Part shown: positions 33,680-41,190 of the stretch, piece by piece
How the letters are laid out: every line of letters begins with the position of its first letter
Numbering within the stretch: the stretch's first letter is position 1
NCBI GenBank assembly: GCA_002395155.1
Contig: DGWD01000037.1
Coordinates: 1-45,107, forward strand
Source of the DNA: Treponema sp. UBA4267
Lineage (GTDB): Bacteria; Spirochaetota; Spirochaetia; Treponematales; Treponemataceae
Length of the DNA: 45,107 bases
Reading direction: 5' to 3'
Notes under the pieces: model-generated
The model's database searches: none
Told to the model about the DNA's origin: nothing
Seen by the model: the letters and a program-made list of their open reading frames with translations, nothing else
Program-made: the position numbers and the translations under genes

Positions 33680-34459
33680 ATGTCAAAGAAAAAATTTAAG
33701 TTTAATTTTAAAGTTGTTTTAGATGCTCCTGTAACAGTGGGCTTTGTGCTGGTGTCTTTGATTTTATGTCTTTTAGATTTTCAGTTTCTTAAAGGAAAGC
33801 TGTCTCAATCAATCTTACGTTCGCCAACTTCTGTAAAAGGAGACCTTGCTTTTATTATTTCTATGCCTGTTTCTTATTTTAGACTTGTGCTTTATGCCTT
33901 TGGAGCTGCAAACTGGACCGCACTTTTGGCAAATCTTTTATTTTTGCTTTTGCTGGGGCCTGCTATGGAAGAAAGATATGGTTCTATTGTAATTGGAATT
34001 ATGATTTTTGTAGCCAGCCTTTTTTCTGGAGTTTTGAATGCAGCTTTCTGTACCGTAAGTCTTAGAGGTTGTGCTCCTGTAGTTTTTATGATGATTTTTC
34101 TGAATGCCTTTATGTCTTTTTCCAAGAAGAAGATTCCTTTGAGCTTTCTGCTGATTTTTGCCCTGCTCATTTCTTATGAAATTATAGATAAAACTACCGG
34201 AAGTGCAGTAGGAATAATTATTTGTATTGCGGGAGGCCTTTGCGGTAGTCTCTTTGCATTTCTTACATCACCTAAAGCCAGAGCCGCCAAAAAAGCCGAG
34301 TCAGATAAAGGAAGTGGACTTTTGTCCAAGGCAGAAAAAGCCGCCTACCTGGAAGAACTGGACAGTCAGAGCCCAAGAAATAAAAAGCCTGCTGGACGTA
34401 ATTCCAAAAAGAATGATGATGATGACGATTCCACGCTTGTTGGAACATTGAAATTTTAA
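33680..34459 (+). CDS. Rhomboid-like membrane protein lacking the catalytic dyad
   Basis: 259 aa, about six TM helices, then a hydrophilic Lys/Asp tail (200-259, with a run of Asp near 249). The rhomboid layout is visible: NWTALLANLLFLLLLGPAMEE..YG (78-101) matches the conserved N...L...G...E..YG segment. The protease GxSG motif is GCAP (130-133), with Ala in place of the nucleophile Ser. The last catalytic helix reads CIAGGLCG (182-189), with no His. It should therefore be a pseudoprotease, like iRhoms and derlins, which bind and move membrane proteins without cutting. The family link is by pattern only. Confidence 0.72.
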   Translation: MSKKKFKFNFKVVLDAPVTVGFVLVSLILCLLDFQFLKGKLSQSILRSPTSVKGDLAFIISMPVSYFRLVLYAFGAANWTALLANLLFLLLLGPAMEERYGSIVIGIMIFVASLFSGVLNAAFCTVSLRGCAPVVFMMIFLNAFMSFSKKKIPLSFLLIFALLISYEIIDKTTGSAVGIIICIAGGLCGSLFAFLTSPKARAAKKAESDKGSGLLSKAEKAAYLEELDSQSPRNKKPAGRNSKKNDDDDDSTLVGTLKF

Positions 34460-34465
34460 GTTGAG

Positions 34466-34498
34466 AAGGCCTGTTCAAATTGAGCAGGTCTTTTTTTT
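34466..34498 (+). terminator. Terminator of the rhomboid-like gene
   Basis: Hairpin GGCCTGTTCA...TGAGCAGGTC followed by a run of T's, immediately after the stop codon. It ends at the convergent DUF3021 stop. Confidence 0.75.
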
Positions 34499-34946
34499 AC
34501 TTCATCAGACTTTCATTGATTTTACGGACCTGGGCTTTGTAGTAGGAATAGAAGCTGAACCAGAAAATTATGTAAATAATAATAAATACGCCAAACCAAA
34601 TAAGGCTGCTTATAAGATTGTGGGGGAACCAGCCGCAGATAAAGCCAGCAAAATACATGGCTACCGAAGAAATAATAAAATGTAGGACAGTCTGTTTTAG
34701 AAGGCTCCACTTATCCATTTCAAAAATTACTGAACCCGCAGCAAAGGCCGAACCAATAAAGGCTGTTACAAAATATTGGATAATTACTGCTGCAAGTTTT
34801 GAAGAAGCATGTGCTGCAAGATAAGGTGTAACAGGATAAAAGTTCCCGTCTCCAATAAAAAGCGATTCAATTATTAGAATTGTCTGACCAATAAATACAC
34901 CTGTTGCAAAGCCAAACAAGGCTCTTTTTATAATTTTATTTAACAT
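34497..34946 (-). CDS. DUF3021 membrane protein
   Basis: 149 aa with four TM helices (about 8-28, 52-75, 84-107, 112-135). DUF3021 proteins are nearly always encoded next to a LytTR regulator, as here: the LytTR gene ends 13 bases upstream. They are thought to be partner membrane proteins, perhaps restraining the regulator at the membrane, but no mechanism is established. ATG preceded by AGGAG. Confidence 0.8.
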   Translation of the reverse strand: MLNKIIKRALFGFATGVFIGQTILIIESLFIGDGNFYPVTPYLAAHASSKLAAVIIQYFVTAFIGSAFAAGSVIFEMDKWSLLKQTVLHFIISSVAMYFAGFICGWFPHNLISSLIWFGVFIIIYIIFWFSFYSYYKAQVRKINESLMK

Positions 34947-34959
34947 AAAGCATCTCCTT

Positions 34960-35427
34960 TTATTTGCGGACCAGATTCAAGAGGTCCCTGATTTTTTTCA
35001 TATATCTTCTTGAAACCATTGCAGTTTTTCCATTTGTAAAGTTTACCTTTACATGCCCGCTTATAGACATGTCCAGGGCTGTAACCTTGGAAAAGTTAGC
35101 AATGTCTGTATTGGAAATTCTGATAAAGTCAGTCCAGCCACATTTTTCTGCCAGGTCTTCGAATTCGTAAAGTCTCATTTTTAATAGAAGGGATTCTTTT
35201 TCGCTTTCGACAAAGACCTTTTTATCCATACTGTAGATTCTAAATATTTCCTGGGGTTTAAGCTGCAGGCAGTAGTCTCCGTCCCAGGCGGGAATAAGTG
35301 TGTTTTTTCCACTTTCATCCATAAGGCGAATCTTTTGAGCAATTTCTTGAATCTGAGGACTTTCCTCTTGAGTATGAATTACGCAAAAGGGCTGGGGACA
35401 ATTTTCAATTTTGATTTGAGTTTTCAC
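34960..35427 (-). CDS. LytTR-family transcriptional regulator
   Basis: 155 aa. N-terminal ~45 residues of a short alpha/beta region without a phosphorylatable receiver domain, then a LytTR DNA-binding domain (about 50-155): EIFRIYSMDKKVFVESEKES, LEDLAEKCG-like FEDLAEKCGWTDFIRISN, and TNGKTAMVSRRYMKKIRDLL at the end. Such stand-alone LytTR proteins pair with DUF3021 membrane proteins and often autoregulate. GGAG precedes the ATG. It lies between the exported 35442 gene and DUF3021 in one probable operon. Confidence 0.85.
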   Translation of the reverse strand: MKTQIKIENCPQPFCVIHTQEESPQIQEIAQKIRLMDESGKNTLIPAWDGDYCLQLKPQEIFRIYSMDKKVFVESEKESLLLKMRLYEFEDLAEKCGWTDFIRISNTDIANFSKVTALDMSISGHVKVNFTNGKTAMVSRRYMKKIRDLLNLVRK

Positions 35428-35441
35428 TTCAATCTCCTTTA

Positions 35442-36032
35442 TTAAATGAAACTTCTAAAACCAATTGTAAGCAAGGGACTTGAATTTGAAAAGTCTGTAA
35501 AAGGGCATTCTGCAGGATTTATTTGGCCTGCAAGAAATCTGCTTAAGCCTCCAAATTCAAGAACAAAGGCATTTCTGCTTGTAAACTGGAATTCAAAGCC
35601 ACCACCGTAAGAAAGGTTCAGTAAAAATGGACTTGTGGCAAAAGGGTGGCCCTGGCAGGAAAAAAGTCCCAGAGAAATTGCCGCAAAGCCGTAAGATCTT
35701 ACAATAAAGCCCGGACAATTTACCCTGCCTCCCAATATCAACTTGTTTCCAATATCTAAAGAGCCGAATTCAAGCTGGTCATTTTTGGCAAGGTGACCGC
35801 CAGAACCCTGGGCAAAGATGCAGTTACGGAGGACAAGTCCTTTTTCCTTGGGTAGAAGATCTATTCCAAATTCTCCAAAGCCCCCGGAAAAATTAGAGCC
35901 ACAAGTCCAGAAGCCTCCACTTGTAAAGCGGTATTGAACATTTGCAGAGGAATGTTCCCTTGGAGATTCTTCTGCAAAACCGACAGAGCAGATTCCTGCG
36001 ACCAAAATCAACATCATCATTAATCTTTTCAT
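35442..36032 (-). CDS. Exported outer-membrane-like protein upstream of LytTR/DUF3021
   Basis: 196 aa. Signal peptide MKRLMMMLILVAGICSVGFA, cut before EES. The mature part is Gly- and Phe-rich with alternating strands (NVQYRFTSGGFWTCG, LSYGGGFEFQFTSRNAFVLEFGG) and ends LLTIGFRSFI, suggesting a small barrel. Several Cys residues. No family recognised. It ends 14 bases before the LytTR gene, so it probably belongs to the same operon and may be its target or part of its sensing chain. Confidence 0.72.
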   Translation of the reverse strand: MKRLMMMLILVAGICSVGFAEESPREHSSANVQYRFTSGGFWTCGSNFSGGFGEFGIDLLPKEKGLVLRNCIFAQGSGGHLAKNDQLEFGSLDIGNKLILGGRVNCPGFIVRSYGFAAISLGLFSCQGHPFATSPFLLNLSYGGGFEFQFTSRNAFVLEFGGLSRFLAGQINPAECPFTDFSNSSPLLTIGFRSFI

Positions 36033-36159
36033 GTTTCATAGTATAGAAGGCGGGCTTTTAAAAAGGGGGATTTTTTAGATAAGTGGTGGATTATTTGGAT
36101 AGGCGGCAGGATTTTTAGGTATTATACTAGAAGAAAAGAAAAATAAGGAGTTACTAGTT

Positions 36160-36555
36160 ATGGAAGAAATTTATGAATTTATTAAAAAATGCGGAACTTA
36201 TTACTTGGCAACAGTTGATTCTGATGGTCAGCCTAGAGTAAGACCTTTTGGCACTATCAATCTTTTTGAAGGTAAACTTTATATTCAGACTGGAAAAGTA
36301 AAGGATGTTTCTAAACAGATTCAAAAAAATCCTAAGGTTGAAATTTGTTGTTTTAATGGTGGACAGTGGTGCCGACTTGCAGGGGAACTTGTTCGCGATG
36401 ACAGAAAGGAAGCAAAGGTTGCTATGCTGGATGCCTATCCTGATTTAAAAGGAATGTACTCCGCAGATGATGATAACACCGAAGTTCTTTATTTTAAAAA
36501 TGCCAAGGCAGGACTTTATAGTTTTGCTGGTGCTCCAAAGTTTGTGGAGTTCTAA
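36160..36555 (+). CDS. Pyridoxamine 5'-phosphate oxidase-family flavin protein
   Basis: 131 aa. A split-barrel flavin fold: CGTYYLATVDSDGQPRVRPF at 11-30, KLYIQTGKVKDVSKQIQKNP at 44-63, VEICCFNGGQWCRLAGELV near 65-83. Short members of this family bind FMN or F420 and act as nitroreductase-like or general reductases; true PNPOx activity is unlikely at this length. AAGGAG precedes the ATG by nine bases; a TATACT -10 is at 36123-36128. The next gene starts 25 bases after it on the same strand. Confidence 0.85.
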   Translation: MEEIYEFIKKCGTYYLATVDSDGQPRVRPFGTINLFEGKLYIQTGKVKDVSKQIQKNPKVEICCFNGGQWCRLAGELVRDDRKEAKVAMLDAYPDLKGMYSADDDNTEVLYFKNAKAGLYSFAGAPKFVEF

Positions 36556-36580
36556 TTTTTAAAATTAGGAAATTGTGATT

Positions 36581-37321
36581 ATGGAAGAATTTTTTATTGA
36601 TTGTGACGGCATTCGTCTTCACTCAAAACTTGATAAACCTGAAGGATCAGCAAAGTGTCCTCTTTGTATTTTGATTCACGGATTTACCGGCCACATGGAA
36701 GAAGCTCACTTGATCGCGGCTCAAAAGGCTATGAATGAGTGTGGAATTGCAGTTCTTCGTGTTGAAATGTACGGACATGGAAAAAGTGATGGAGAGTTTA
36801 AAAATCATACTCTCTACAAGTGGATTACAAATGCCCTAGCGGTTGTAAAATATGCCCGTTCTTTAGATTTTGTAACAGACCTGTATCTGGCTGGCCATTC
36901 TCAGGGTGGTTTACTTACAGTTTTGATTGGAGGAATGTGCCCAGATTGTTTTAAGGCAATTATTCCTTTATCACCTGCTATTTGTATTCCAGAAGGTGCA
37001 AGGCAGGGCTTCTTATTAGGCTCTAGTTTTGATGCTCATAATATTCCAGATGTTTTAAAATCATGGAATTTGGAGCTTAGTGGAGATTATGTCCGAGTTG
37101 CTCAGACCATTCATGTGGAAGAAGAAATTGCAAGATATGAAGGGCCTGTCCTCATCATCCATGGTGATGCAGATGAAGCCGTTCCTTATGCCGACTCAGT
37201 AAAGGCTCAGAAACTTTATAAAAATGCTAAGCTTGTTACAATTGAAGGGGATGATCACTGTTTTACAAAGCATGTTGATAAAATGGCCCAGGCAATAAAG
37301 GATTTTTTTAAGACTCTATAA
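36581..37321 (+). CDS. Alpha/beta hydrolase, cinnamoyl/feruloyl-esterase-like
   Basis: 246 aa from ATG 36581 (AGGA ten bases upstream); a GTG at 36575 is possible. Complete hydrolase set: oxyanion HGFTGHMEE, nucleophile elbow GHSQGG with Ser, acid VLIIHGDADEAVP, His in EGDDHCFTKH. The pattern matches serine esterases such as LJ0536-type cinnamoyl esterases and monoacylglycerol lipase-like enzymes. Cytoplasmic, no signal peptide. Probably co-transcribed with the flavin protein before it. Confidence 0.85.
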   Translation: MEEFFIDCDGIRLHSKLDKPEGSAKCPLCILIHGFTGHMEEAHLIAAQKAMNECGIAVLRVEMYGHGKSDGEFKNHTLYKWITNALAVVKYARSLDFVTDLYLAGHSQGGLLTVLIGGMCPDCFKAIIPLSPAICIPEGARQGFLLGSSFDAHNIPDVLKSWNLELSGDYVRVAQTIHVEEEIARYEGPVLIIHGDADEAVPYADSVKAQKLYKNAKLVTIEGDDHCFTKHVDKMAQAIKDFFKTL

Positions 37322-37376
37322 AAGCTTTTAGCTACATTTAAAAATCTTCTTGCGACTGTGCTTGTACTGTGCTGAT

Positions 37377-38765
37377 ATGGGAAATAAGACTTATCTTGCA
37401 ATCGATTTAAAATCTTTTTATGCCTCTGTAGAATGTCGGGAACGTCTGCTTGATCCGCTTACAACTAAACTTGTAGTGGCAGATAAAAGTCGTACCAGTA
37501 AAACCATTTGTCTTGCGGTTACACCTGCCCTTAAGGCCTATGGTCTGAGCGGAAGAAGCAGGCTTTTTGAAGTTGAAGCAAAGGCCCGCGAAATTAAAAG
37601 GCAGACTGGAAAAGAGCTGGACTATATTGTTGCTCCTCCCCGTATGGCACTTTACATTCAGTATTCAACTCGTATTTATAATGTATATCTTCGTTATTTT
37701 GCCCCCGAGGATATTCACGTTTATTCTATTGATGAAGTTTTTATTGATGCTACAAGTTATCTGCCTTTTTATAAGATGACTGCTCACGAACTTGCTGTAA
37801 AAGTGATTCATGAGGTTTTAAAAGAAACTGGAATTACAGCAACAGCGGGAATTGCTCCAAATCTCTTTTTATGTAAAGCGGCCATGGATATAGTTGCAAA
37901 ACACATCCCCGCAGATAAGGATGGAGTTCGTATTGCGGAAATAGATGTGTCTTCTTACAGGAAGGAACTGTGGAATCATCAGCCTATAACAGATTTTTGG
38001 AGGGTAGGAAAAGCAACTGCAAAAAGACTGGAAAAACACTTTGTCTATACTATGGGTGATATAGCCCGAATGTCTTTGAATAATCCCGAAATCCTTTTTG
38101 ATGAATTTGGAATTGATGCAGAAATTTTGATTGACCACGCCTGGGGAATTGAGCCGGTAGGAATGAAGGATATAAAATCCTACAAATCGGAAGCAAAAAG
38201 TCTTGGAAGCGGGCAGGTACTCCACGAACCTTACACTTTTGAAAAGGCAAAAATTATTGTACGTGAAATGGCTGAACTTCTTGCTCTGGATTTATTTAAG
38301 AAAAAAATGGTTACGGCCTCGGTTACACTGCAGGTTGGTTATGATGTAGAAAGTCTTAATCTTAAAAATTTTGATGGAGAAGTTGTGCGGGACTTTTACG
38401 GTCGCGACATTCCTAAACCTGCTCATGCAAGTGCTTGGCTTGGCCAGGAAACTAATTCGTCCAAAATCATTGTTGAAGCTTTTGTGGGACTTTTTGAGAA
38501 AATTGTAAATCCTTCCTGGCTTGTAAGAAGGGTGAATATCACTGCAAATAATACAAAACTGGAATCAGAACGTCAGCCGGGACTTTTTGATGATGTAGAC
38601 AAGAAAGATGGTGGATTTAATCAGGAAAAGGAAGATAGCTTGCAAAAGACCCGTCTGGAAATTATGCGCAAGTTTGGAAAAAATGCTCTTCTAAAAGGAA
38701 TGAATTTGCAGGAAGGTGCAACAACAATAGATCGTAACGCTCAAATAGGAGGACACAAGGCATGA
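37377..38765 (+). CDS. Y-family DNA polymerase (UmuC/DinB-like)
   Basis: 462 aa from ATG 37377 (MGNKTYLAIDLKSFYASVEC); the frame is open to 37350 but only the DLKSFYASVEC motif start is expected. Active-site residues are present: Asp in AIDLKSFYASVE and the pair in YSIDEVFIDA. A C-terminal little-finger region follows. The form with LVVADKSRTSKTICLAVTPALK is the Gram-positive UvrX/UmuC-like type used in translesion synthesis. No Shine-Dalgarno or LexA box was recognised. The stop overlaps the next start (ATGA). Confidence 0.9.
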   Translation: MGNKTYLAIDLKSFYASVECRERLLDPLTTKLVVADKSRTSKTICLAVTPALKAYGLSGRSRLFEVEAKAREIKRQTGKELDYIVAPPRMALYIQYSTRIYNVYLRYFAPEDIHVYSIDEVFIDATSYLPFYKMTAHELAVKVIHEVLKETGITATAGIAPNLFLCKAAMDIVAKHIPADKDGVRIAEIDVSSYRKELWNHQPITDFWRVGKATAKRLEKHFVYTMGDIARMSLNNPEILFDEFGIDAEILIDHAWGIEPVGMKDIKSYKSEAKSLGSGQVLHEPYTFEKAKIIVREMAELLALDLFKKKMVTASVTLQVGYDVESLNLKNFDGEVVRDFYGRDIPKPAHASAWLGQETNSSKIIVEAFVGLFEKIVNPSWLVRRVNITANNTKLESERQPGLFDDVDKKDGGFNQEKEDSLQKTRLEIMRKFGKNALLKGMNLQEGATTIDRNAQIGGHKA

Positions 38766-38968
38766 AAGACGGAATTAAAGAAAGAATGAAAGAAAAAAAC
38801 TACGATGATATCCTCAATTATGACTGGAATTATGATTCCCTTCCAAACCGTATGCCCCTTTCTCAGCGGGCAAAAATCTTTCTGCCATTTGCGGCTCTTA
38901 CAGGTTTTGATGAAGCAATTAAAAATACAATAGAAGAAGAAATTGCGGAGATGGGGGAAGCAGATTAA
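38762..38968 (+). CDS. Small protein coupled to the Y-family polymerase
   Basis: 68 aa, charged, opening MKDGIKERMKEKNYDDILNY. The ATG overlaps the polymerase stop by four bases, so the pair is translated together. Its site matches the small YolD-like or accessory genes that accompany UmuC-type polymerases, and RMPLSQRAKIFLPFAALTGF is a plausible core, but I cannot assign it firmly. AGGAGGACAC lies in the polymerase end as its Shine-Dalgarno. Confidence 0.75.
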   Translation: MKDGIKERMKEKNYDDILNYDWNYDSLPNRMPLSQRAKIFLPFAALTGFDEAIKNTIEEEIAEMGEAD

Positions 38969-38986
38969 AATGCAAAAGGAGCTGCT

Positions 38987-39682
38987 ATGCTTGGAATAAT
39001 TATTTTTGAAATTGTAAAATTTCTTATATCAGCTTTTATAATTACTAATATTGTAAATATTATTTTGATGGGAGCTTTAGTGCCTCGTTTTGAACGTCAT
39101 GCAAAGGGTGGAAAATATTTTGTGAATCCCACTACCCAAACAGTAAGAAGACCAACCGGTTCATATTTTGAATTCCAGAAGGGCGGTGGTTGTGCTGGTT
39201 TTTCATCTGCCTTTGTTCTCCGGCACAGTGGAGTTCAAATTGGTGGTGAAGAAGCCTTTAAGGATGTGCCTTTTCAGATGAAGGGAGGACTTGCTTTTCC
39301 AAAAGGAATTACCGGCTTTTTTAAAAAGCGTGGAATAAAAATGACAGCCTGTACAGGGAACTTTGCTGCCCTTCAGAATGAACTTGAAAAAGGTCGCCCA
39401 GTTATTGTAGTAATCCGTTCATTCGTAAATAAAAGTTATCTTCATTTTGCAAGTGTTACCGGTTATGATGAAGAAAAGGTTTATCTTGCAGATTCAATCC
39501 AGAGCTGGGTAAATGTAGATAAAGATGGAAACTCTATTACACCAGCCCTTGATACAGCACCAACCAGTGGAGAAACTGTTTATTACAACAGAACAATTCC
39601 ACTGGAGGAGTTCAAAAAACTCTGGAACACTTCAATGCTAAAAATGCCCTTGTACAAAAATATGTTTTTTGCAATGAAATAA
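38987..39682 (+). CDS. Membrane-anchored C39-like cysteine peptidase fold protein
   Basis: 231 aa. N-terminal TM helix (about 5-31), then a papain/C39-like domain: GGGCAGFSSAFVLRHSG places Cys69 as the candidate nucleophile, LHFASVTGYDEE gives His153, and LADSI gives Asp169. This order fits peptidase C39-like (C39_2) proteins. It has no ABC transporter or TM domain as in bacteriocin exporters, so it is not a leader-peptide exporter itself. The substrate is unknown. AGGAG precedes the start. Confidence 0.75.
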   Translation: MLGIIIFEIVKFLISAFIITNIVNIILMGALVPRFERHAKGGKYFVNPTTQTVRRPTGSYFEFQKGGGCAGFSSAFVLRHSGVQIGGEEAFKDVPFQMKGGLAFPKGITGFFKKRGIKMTACTGNFAALQNELEKGRPVIVVIRSFVNKSYLHFASVTGYDEEKVYLADSIQSWVNVDKDGNSITPALDTAPTSGETVYYNRTIPLEEFKKLWNTSMLKMPLYKNMFFAMK

Positions 39683-39710
39683 CAAAGAAGCATTTTGCAT
39701 AAAGACGAAG

Positions 39711-40412
39711 TTACTTATTCATTTCTTCTTTTTTTACAATTTTACGGGCAATGTAAACAAAAGGTGTATCCAAAAGACTTGTTGCAATATAGATTACATA
39801 GCATGAAGCGGTGATTGCAAGCAGTTCTTTAAAGGTGTAAATGCCAAGGAAGGCACCAAAATTAAAGAGCACAATATTTACAAACTGTGAAATGAGGGTA
39901 GAAAAGTTGTTGCGGAACCAGAGCATTTTTGTGTGGCTGCCAGTTTTCTTTTCTGTAAGATTCCACCATGCGTGGTAGAGTGAAACATCAACAAATTCAG
40001 AAATAACATAGGCAATAAGGCTTGAAAGAAGCATTCTTGGTGTGTTAGAGAAAAGACCGTGCACATATTCACTTGCCCAGTCGCTTTCTGCAGGAATGTA
40101 ATGAACCCAGAGGAAAGAAAGCAGAATAAATGTAAGGCTGGAGAAAATACCGGCTAAAACACCTTTTGTGGCGTCTTTTTTACCGTAGAGTTCACTTAAA
40201 ATATCAGTTGCAAGGAAGGTTGCCGCAAAAAGAGTGTTACCCAAAGTCTGATCCATACCAAAGGCATGAACTACAATTGTAACTTCAATGTTTGCAAAAA
40301 CAGTTACAATACCAATCCAGGCGAAAAGTCCGCCTTTACCAAAAACTTTAAGGAAGAGTATAGTTCCTCCAAAAGACACTAAAAGTGTGATGATGAGAAA
40401 GAGTTCGTTCAT
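39711..40412 (-). CDS. yhhQ: Queuosine precursor transporter (YhhQ, VUT family)
   Basis: 233 aa with about six TM helices. VUT-family features: NIEVTIVVHAFGMDQTLGNTLFAATFLATDILSE with the TDILSE segment, an ELYGKKDATKGV loop and SLIAYVISEFVDVSLYH. The family imports queuosine precursors (preQ0, preQ1 or queuine), for tRNA wobble modification. GAGG lies nine bases before the ATG. A candidate preQ1 riboswitch sits in its leader at 40441-40480, which supports the assignment. Confidence 0.9.
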   Translation of the reverse strand: MNELFLIITLLVSFGGTILFLKVFGKGGLFAWIGIVTVFANIEVTIVVHAFGMDQTLGNTLFAATFLATDILSELYGKKDATKGVLAGIFSSLTFILLSFLWVHYIPAESDWASEYVHGLFSNTPRMLLSSLIAYVISEFVDVSLYHAWWNLTEKKTGSHTKMLWFRNNFSTLISQFVNIVLFNFGAFLGIYTFKELLAITASCYVIYIATSLLDTPFVYIARKIVKKEEMNK

Positions 40413-40440
40413 ATAAAATGACCTCGAAAATAAGAATTGA

Positions 40441-40480
40441 CCTGGTTTTGTTTATAGACAGGAAGGACTACGAACTGTCT
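40441..40480 (-). ncRNA. Candidate preQ1-I riboswitch upstream of yhhQ
   Basis: Minus strand: P1 stem AGACAG (40475-40480) with CTGTCT (40456-40461), loop TTCGTAGTCCTTC, then an A-rich tail ATAAACAAAACCAGG. It has the layout of the compact preQ1-I aptamer and closely resembles the Thermoanaerobacter tengcongensis form as I recall it (UCGCAGUAACC loop, UUAACAAAACAAGG tail). The CCU of the loop can pair with AGG of the tail as the pseudoknot. The gene after it is a queuosine-precursor transporter. The yhhQ Shine-Dalgarno GAGG lies 16 bases past the tail, so the switching mode is unclear. Confidence 0.8.
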
Positions 40481-40492
40481 TTGTGTTAGAGT

Positions 40493-40521
40493 AATATAGT
40501 ATTTTTAGGGCTTTTATGCAA
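40493..40521 (-). promoter_or_regulatory. yhhQ promoter
   Basis: Minus strand: -35-like TTGCAT (40516-40521), exactly 17 bp, -10 TATATT (40493-40498). The transcript would begin a few bases before the riboswitch P1 stem. Confidence 0.5.
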
Positions 40522-40565
40522 ATCATAACACAACGCAAAGGAAAATAAAATTGATAGAGAAGGTA

Positions 40566-40602
40566 AAGCTAAAAATTGCTTTCGCAATTTTTTTAACGCT
40601 TT
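40566..40602 (+). repeat. Dispersed hairpin element, first half (copy D)
   Basis: Matches the first half of the 5.8/6.1 kb element (AAGCTAAAAATTGC...GCAATTTTTTTAACGCTTT) with loop TTTC in place of TGTC. It lies just upstream of the truncated kinase-like gene. Confidence 0.7.
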
Positions 40603-40617
40603 GCTATGGAGATAAAA

Positions 40618-41006
40618 ATGAAGCACTTAATAATTTTATGCACCCCATGCGGAACCGGAAAATCTACAGTGAATCAGATTTTCAAAAGCAGGGGGATTCT
40701 TCCAGACTACGCAACTCTGGACTCTGATGATATTGATATTTCATGGCTTGATTACAAGGACACGGAACGCGAAGATCAATATTACACCGACAACTTAAAA
40801 CACGCAGTTGAAATTGCCGATGATAAAAATCTTCTGCTGGTTCTGCCGAGCGTAACTGTGGCAGCGACGAGTTTATCCAGAGTCAGATAGAATATGCAGC
40901 CTGGTTTAAAAAGAACCGCGGTAAGTTTCAGAAGTTTATTGATAACACTGGCCAGACTCAGGAAGAAACTGCGGAAATTATTGCGGAGTATGTGAAAAAT
41001 CTGTAA
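40618..41006 (+). pseudogene. P-loop nucleotide kinase-like gene broken by an out-of-frame internal deletion
   Basis: ATG 40618 with GGAG six bases upstream starts MKHLIILCTPCGTGKSTVNQ, whose CGTGKST is a Walker A. The frame is normal to about 40850 (LLLVLPS), then ends early at TAG 40888-40890. In another frame the C-terminal part resumes as ERNCGSDEFIQSQIEYAAWF and runs to KNL and a stop at 41004-41006. The two parts join at CTGCCGAGCG, where both frames make sense, so a central piece, probably about 100 bases or more, was deleted. Before that it was likely a small AAA/nucleoside kinase-like protein. Confidence 0.75.
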
Positions 41007-41052
41007 AAAAAAATTAAAAAATTTTCGAAAAGTTTGTTAAAATGATAAAAGT

Positions 41053-41105
41053 CACACCATATTATACATGGGGGTTTTATCCTCAAGGAGTTATAATATG
41101 GTGTG
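41053..41105. repeat. Perfect 14-bp inverted repeat with a ribosome-binding site in its loop
   Basis: Arms CACACCATATTATA (41053-41066) and TATAATATGGTGTG (41092-41105), 25-base loop. The loop holds AAGGAG (41085-41090) and the right arm contains an ATG (41098). It could be an RNA switch hiding the start site, or the remains of a mobile element end pair. Confidence 0.6.
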
Positions 41106-41190
41106 TAAACTTGTTAATTATTCAATCAAATTGATTTACAATTTAAGGTGTGCTAAACTAGTTGACAGAAAGGTGGTGGTCTATGCCTGA
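41098..41190 (+). CDS. Possible 30-aa small ORF before the DUF4160 remnant
   Basis: AAGGAG seven bases before ATG; codes MVCKLVNYSIKLIYNLRCAK and nine or ten further residues, then TGA. The end overlaps the DUF4160 ATG (41183). It may be a leader peptide, or chance. No similarity recognised; base use is like the surroundings. Confidence 0.3.
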   Translation: MVCKLVNYSIKLIYNLRCAKLVDRKVVVYA

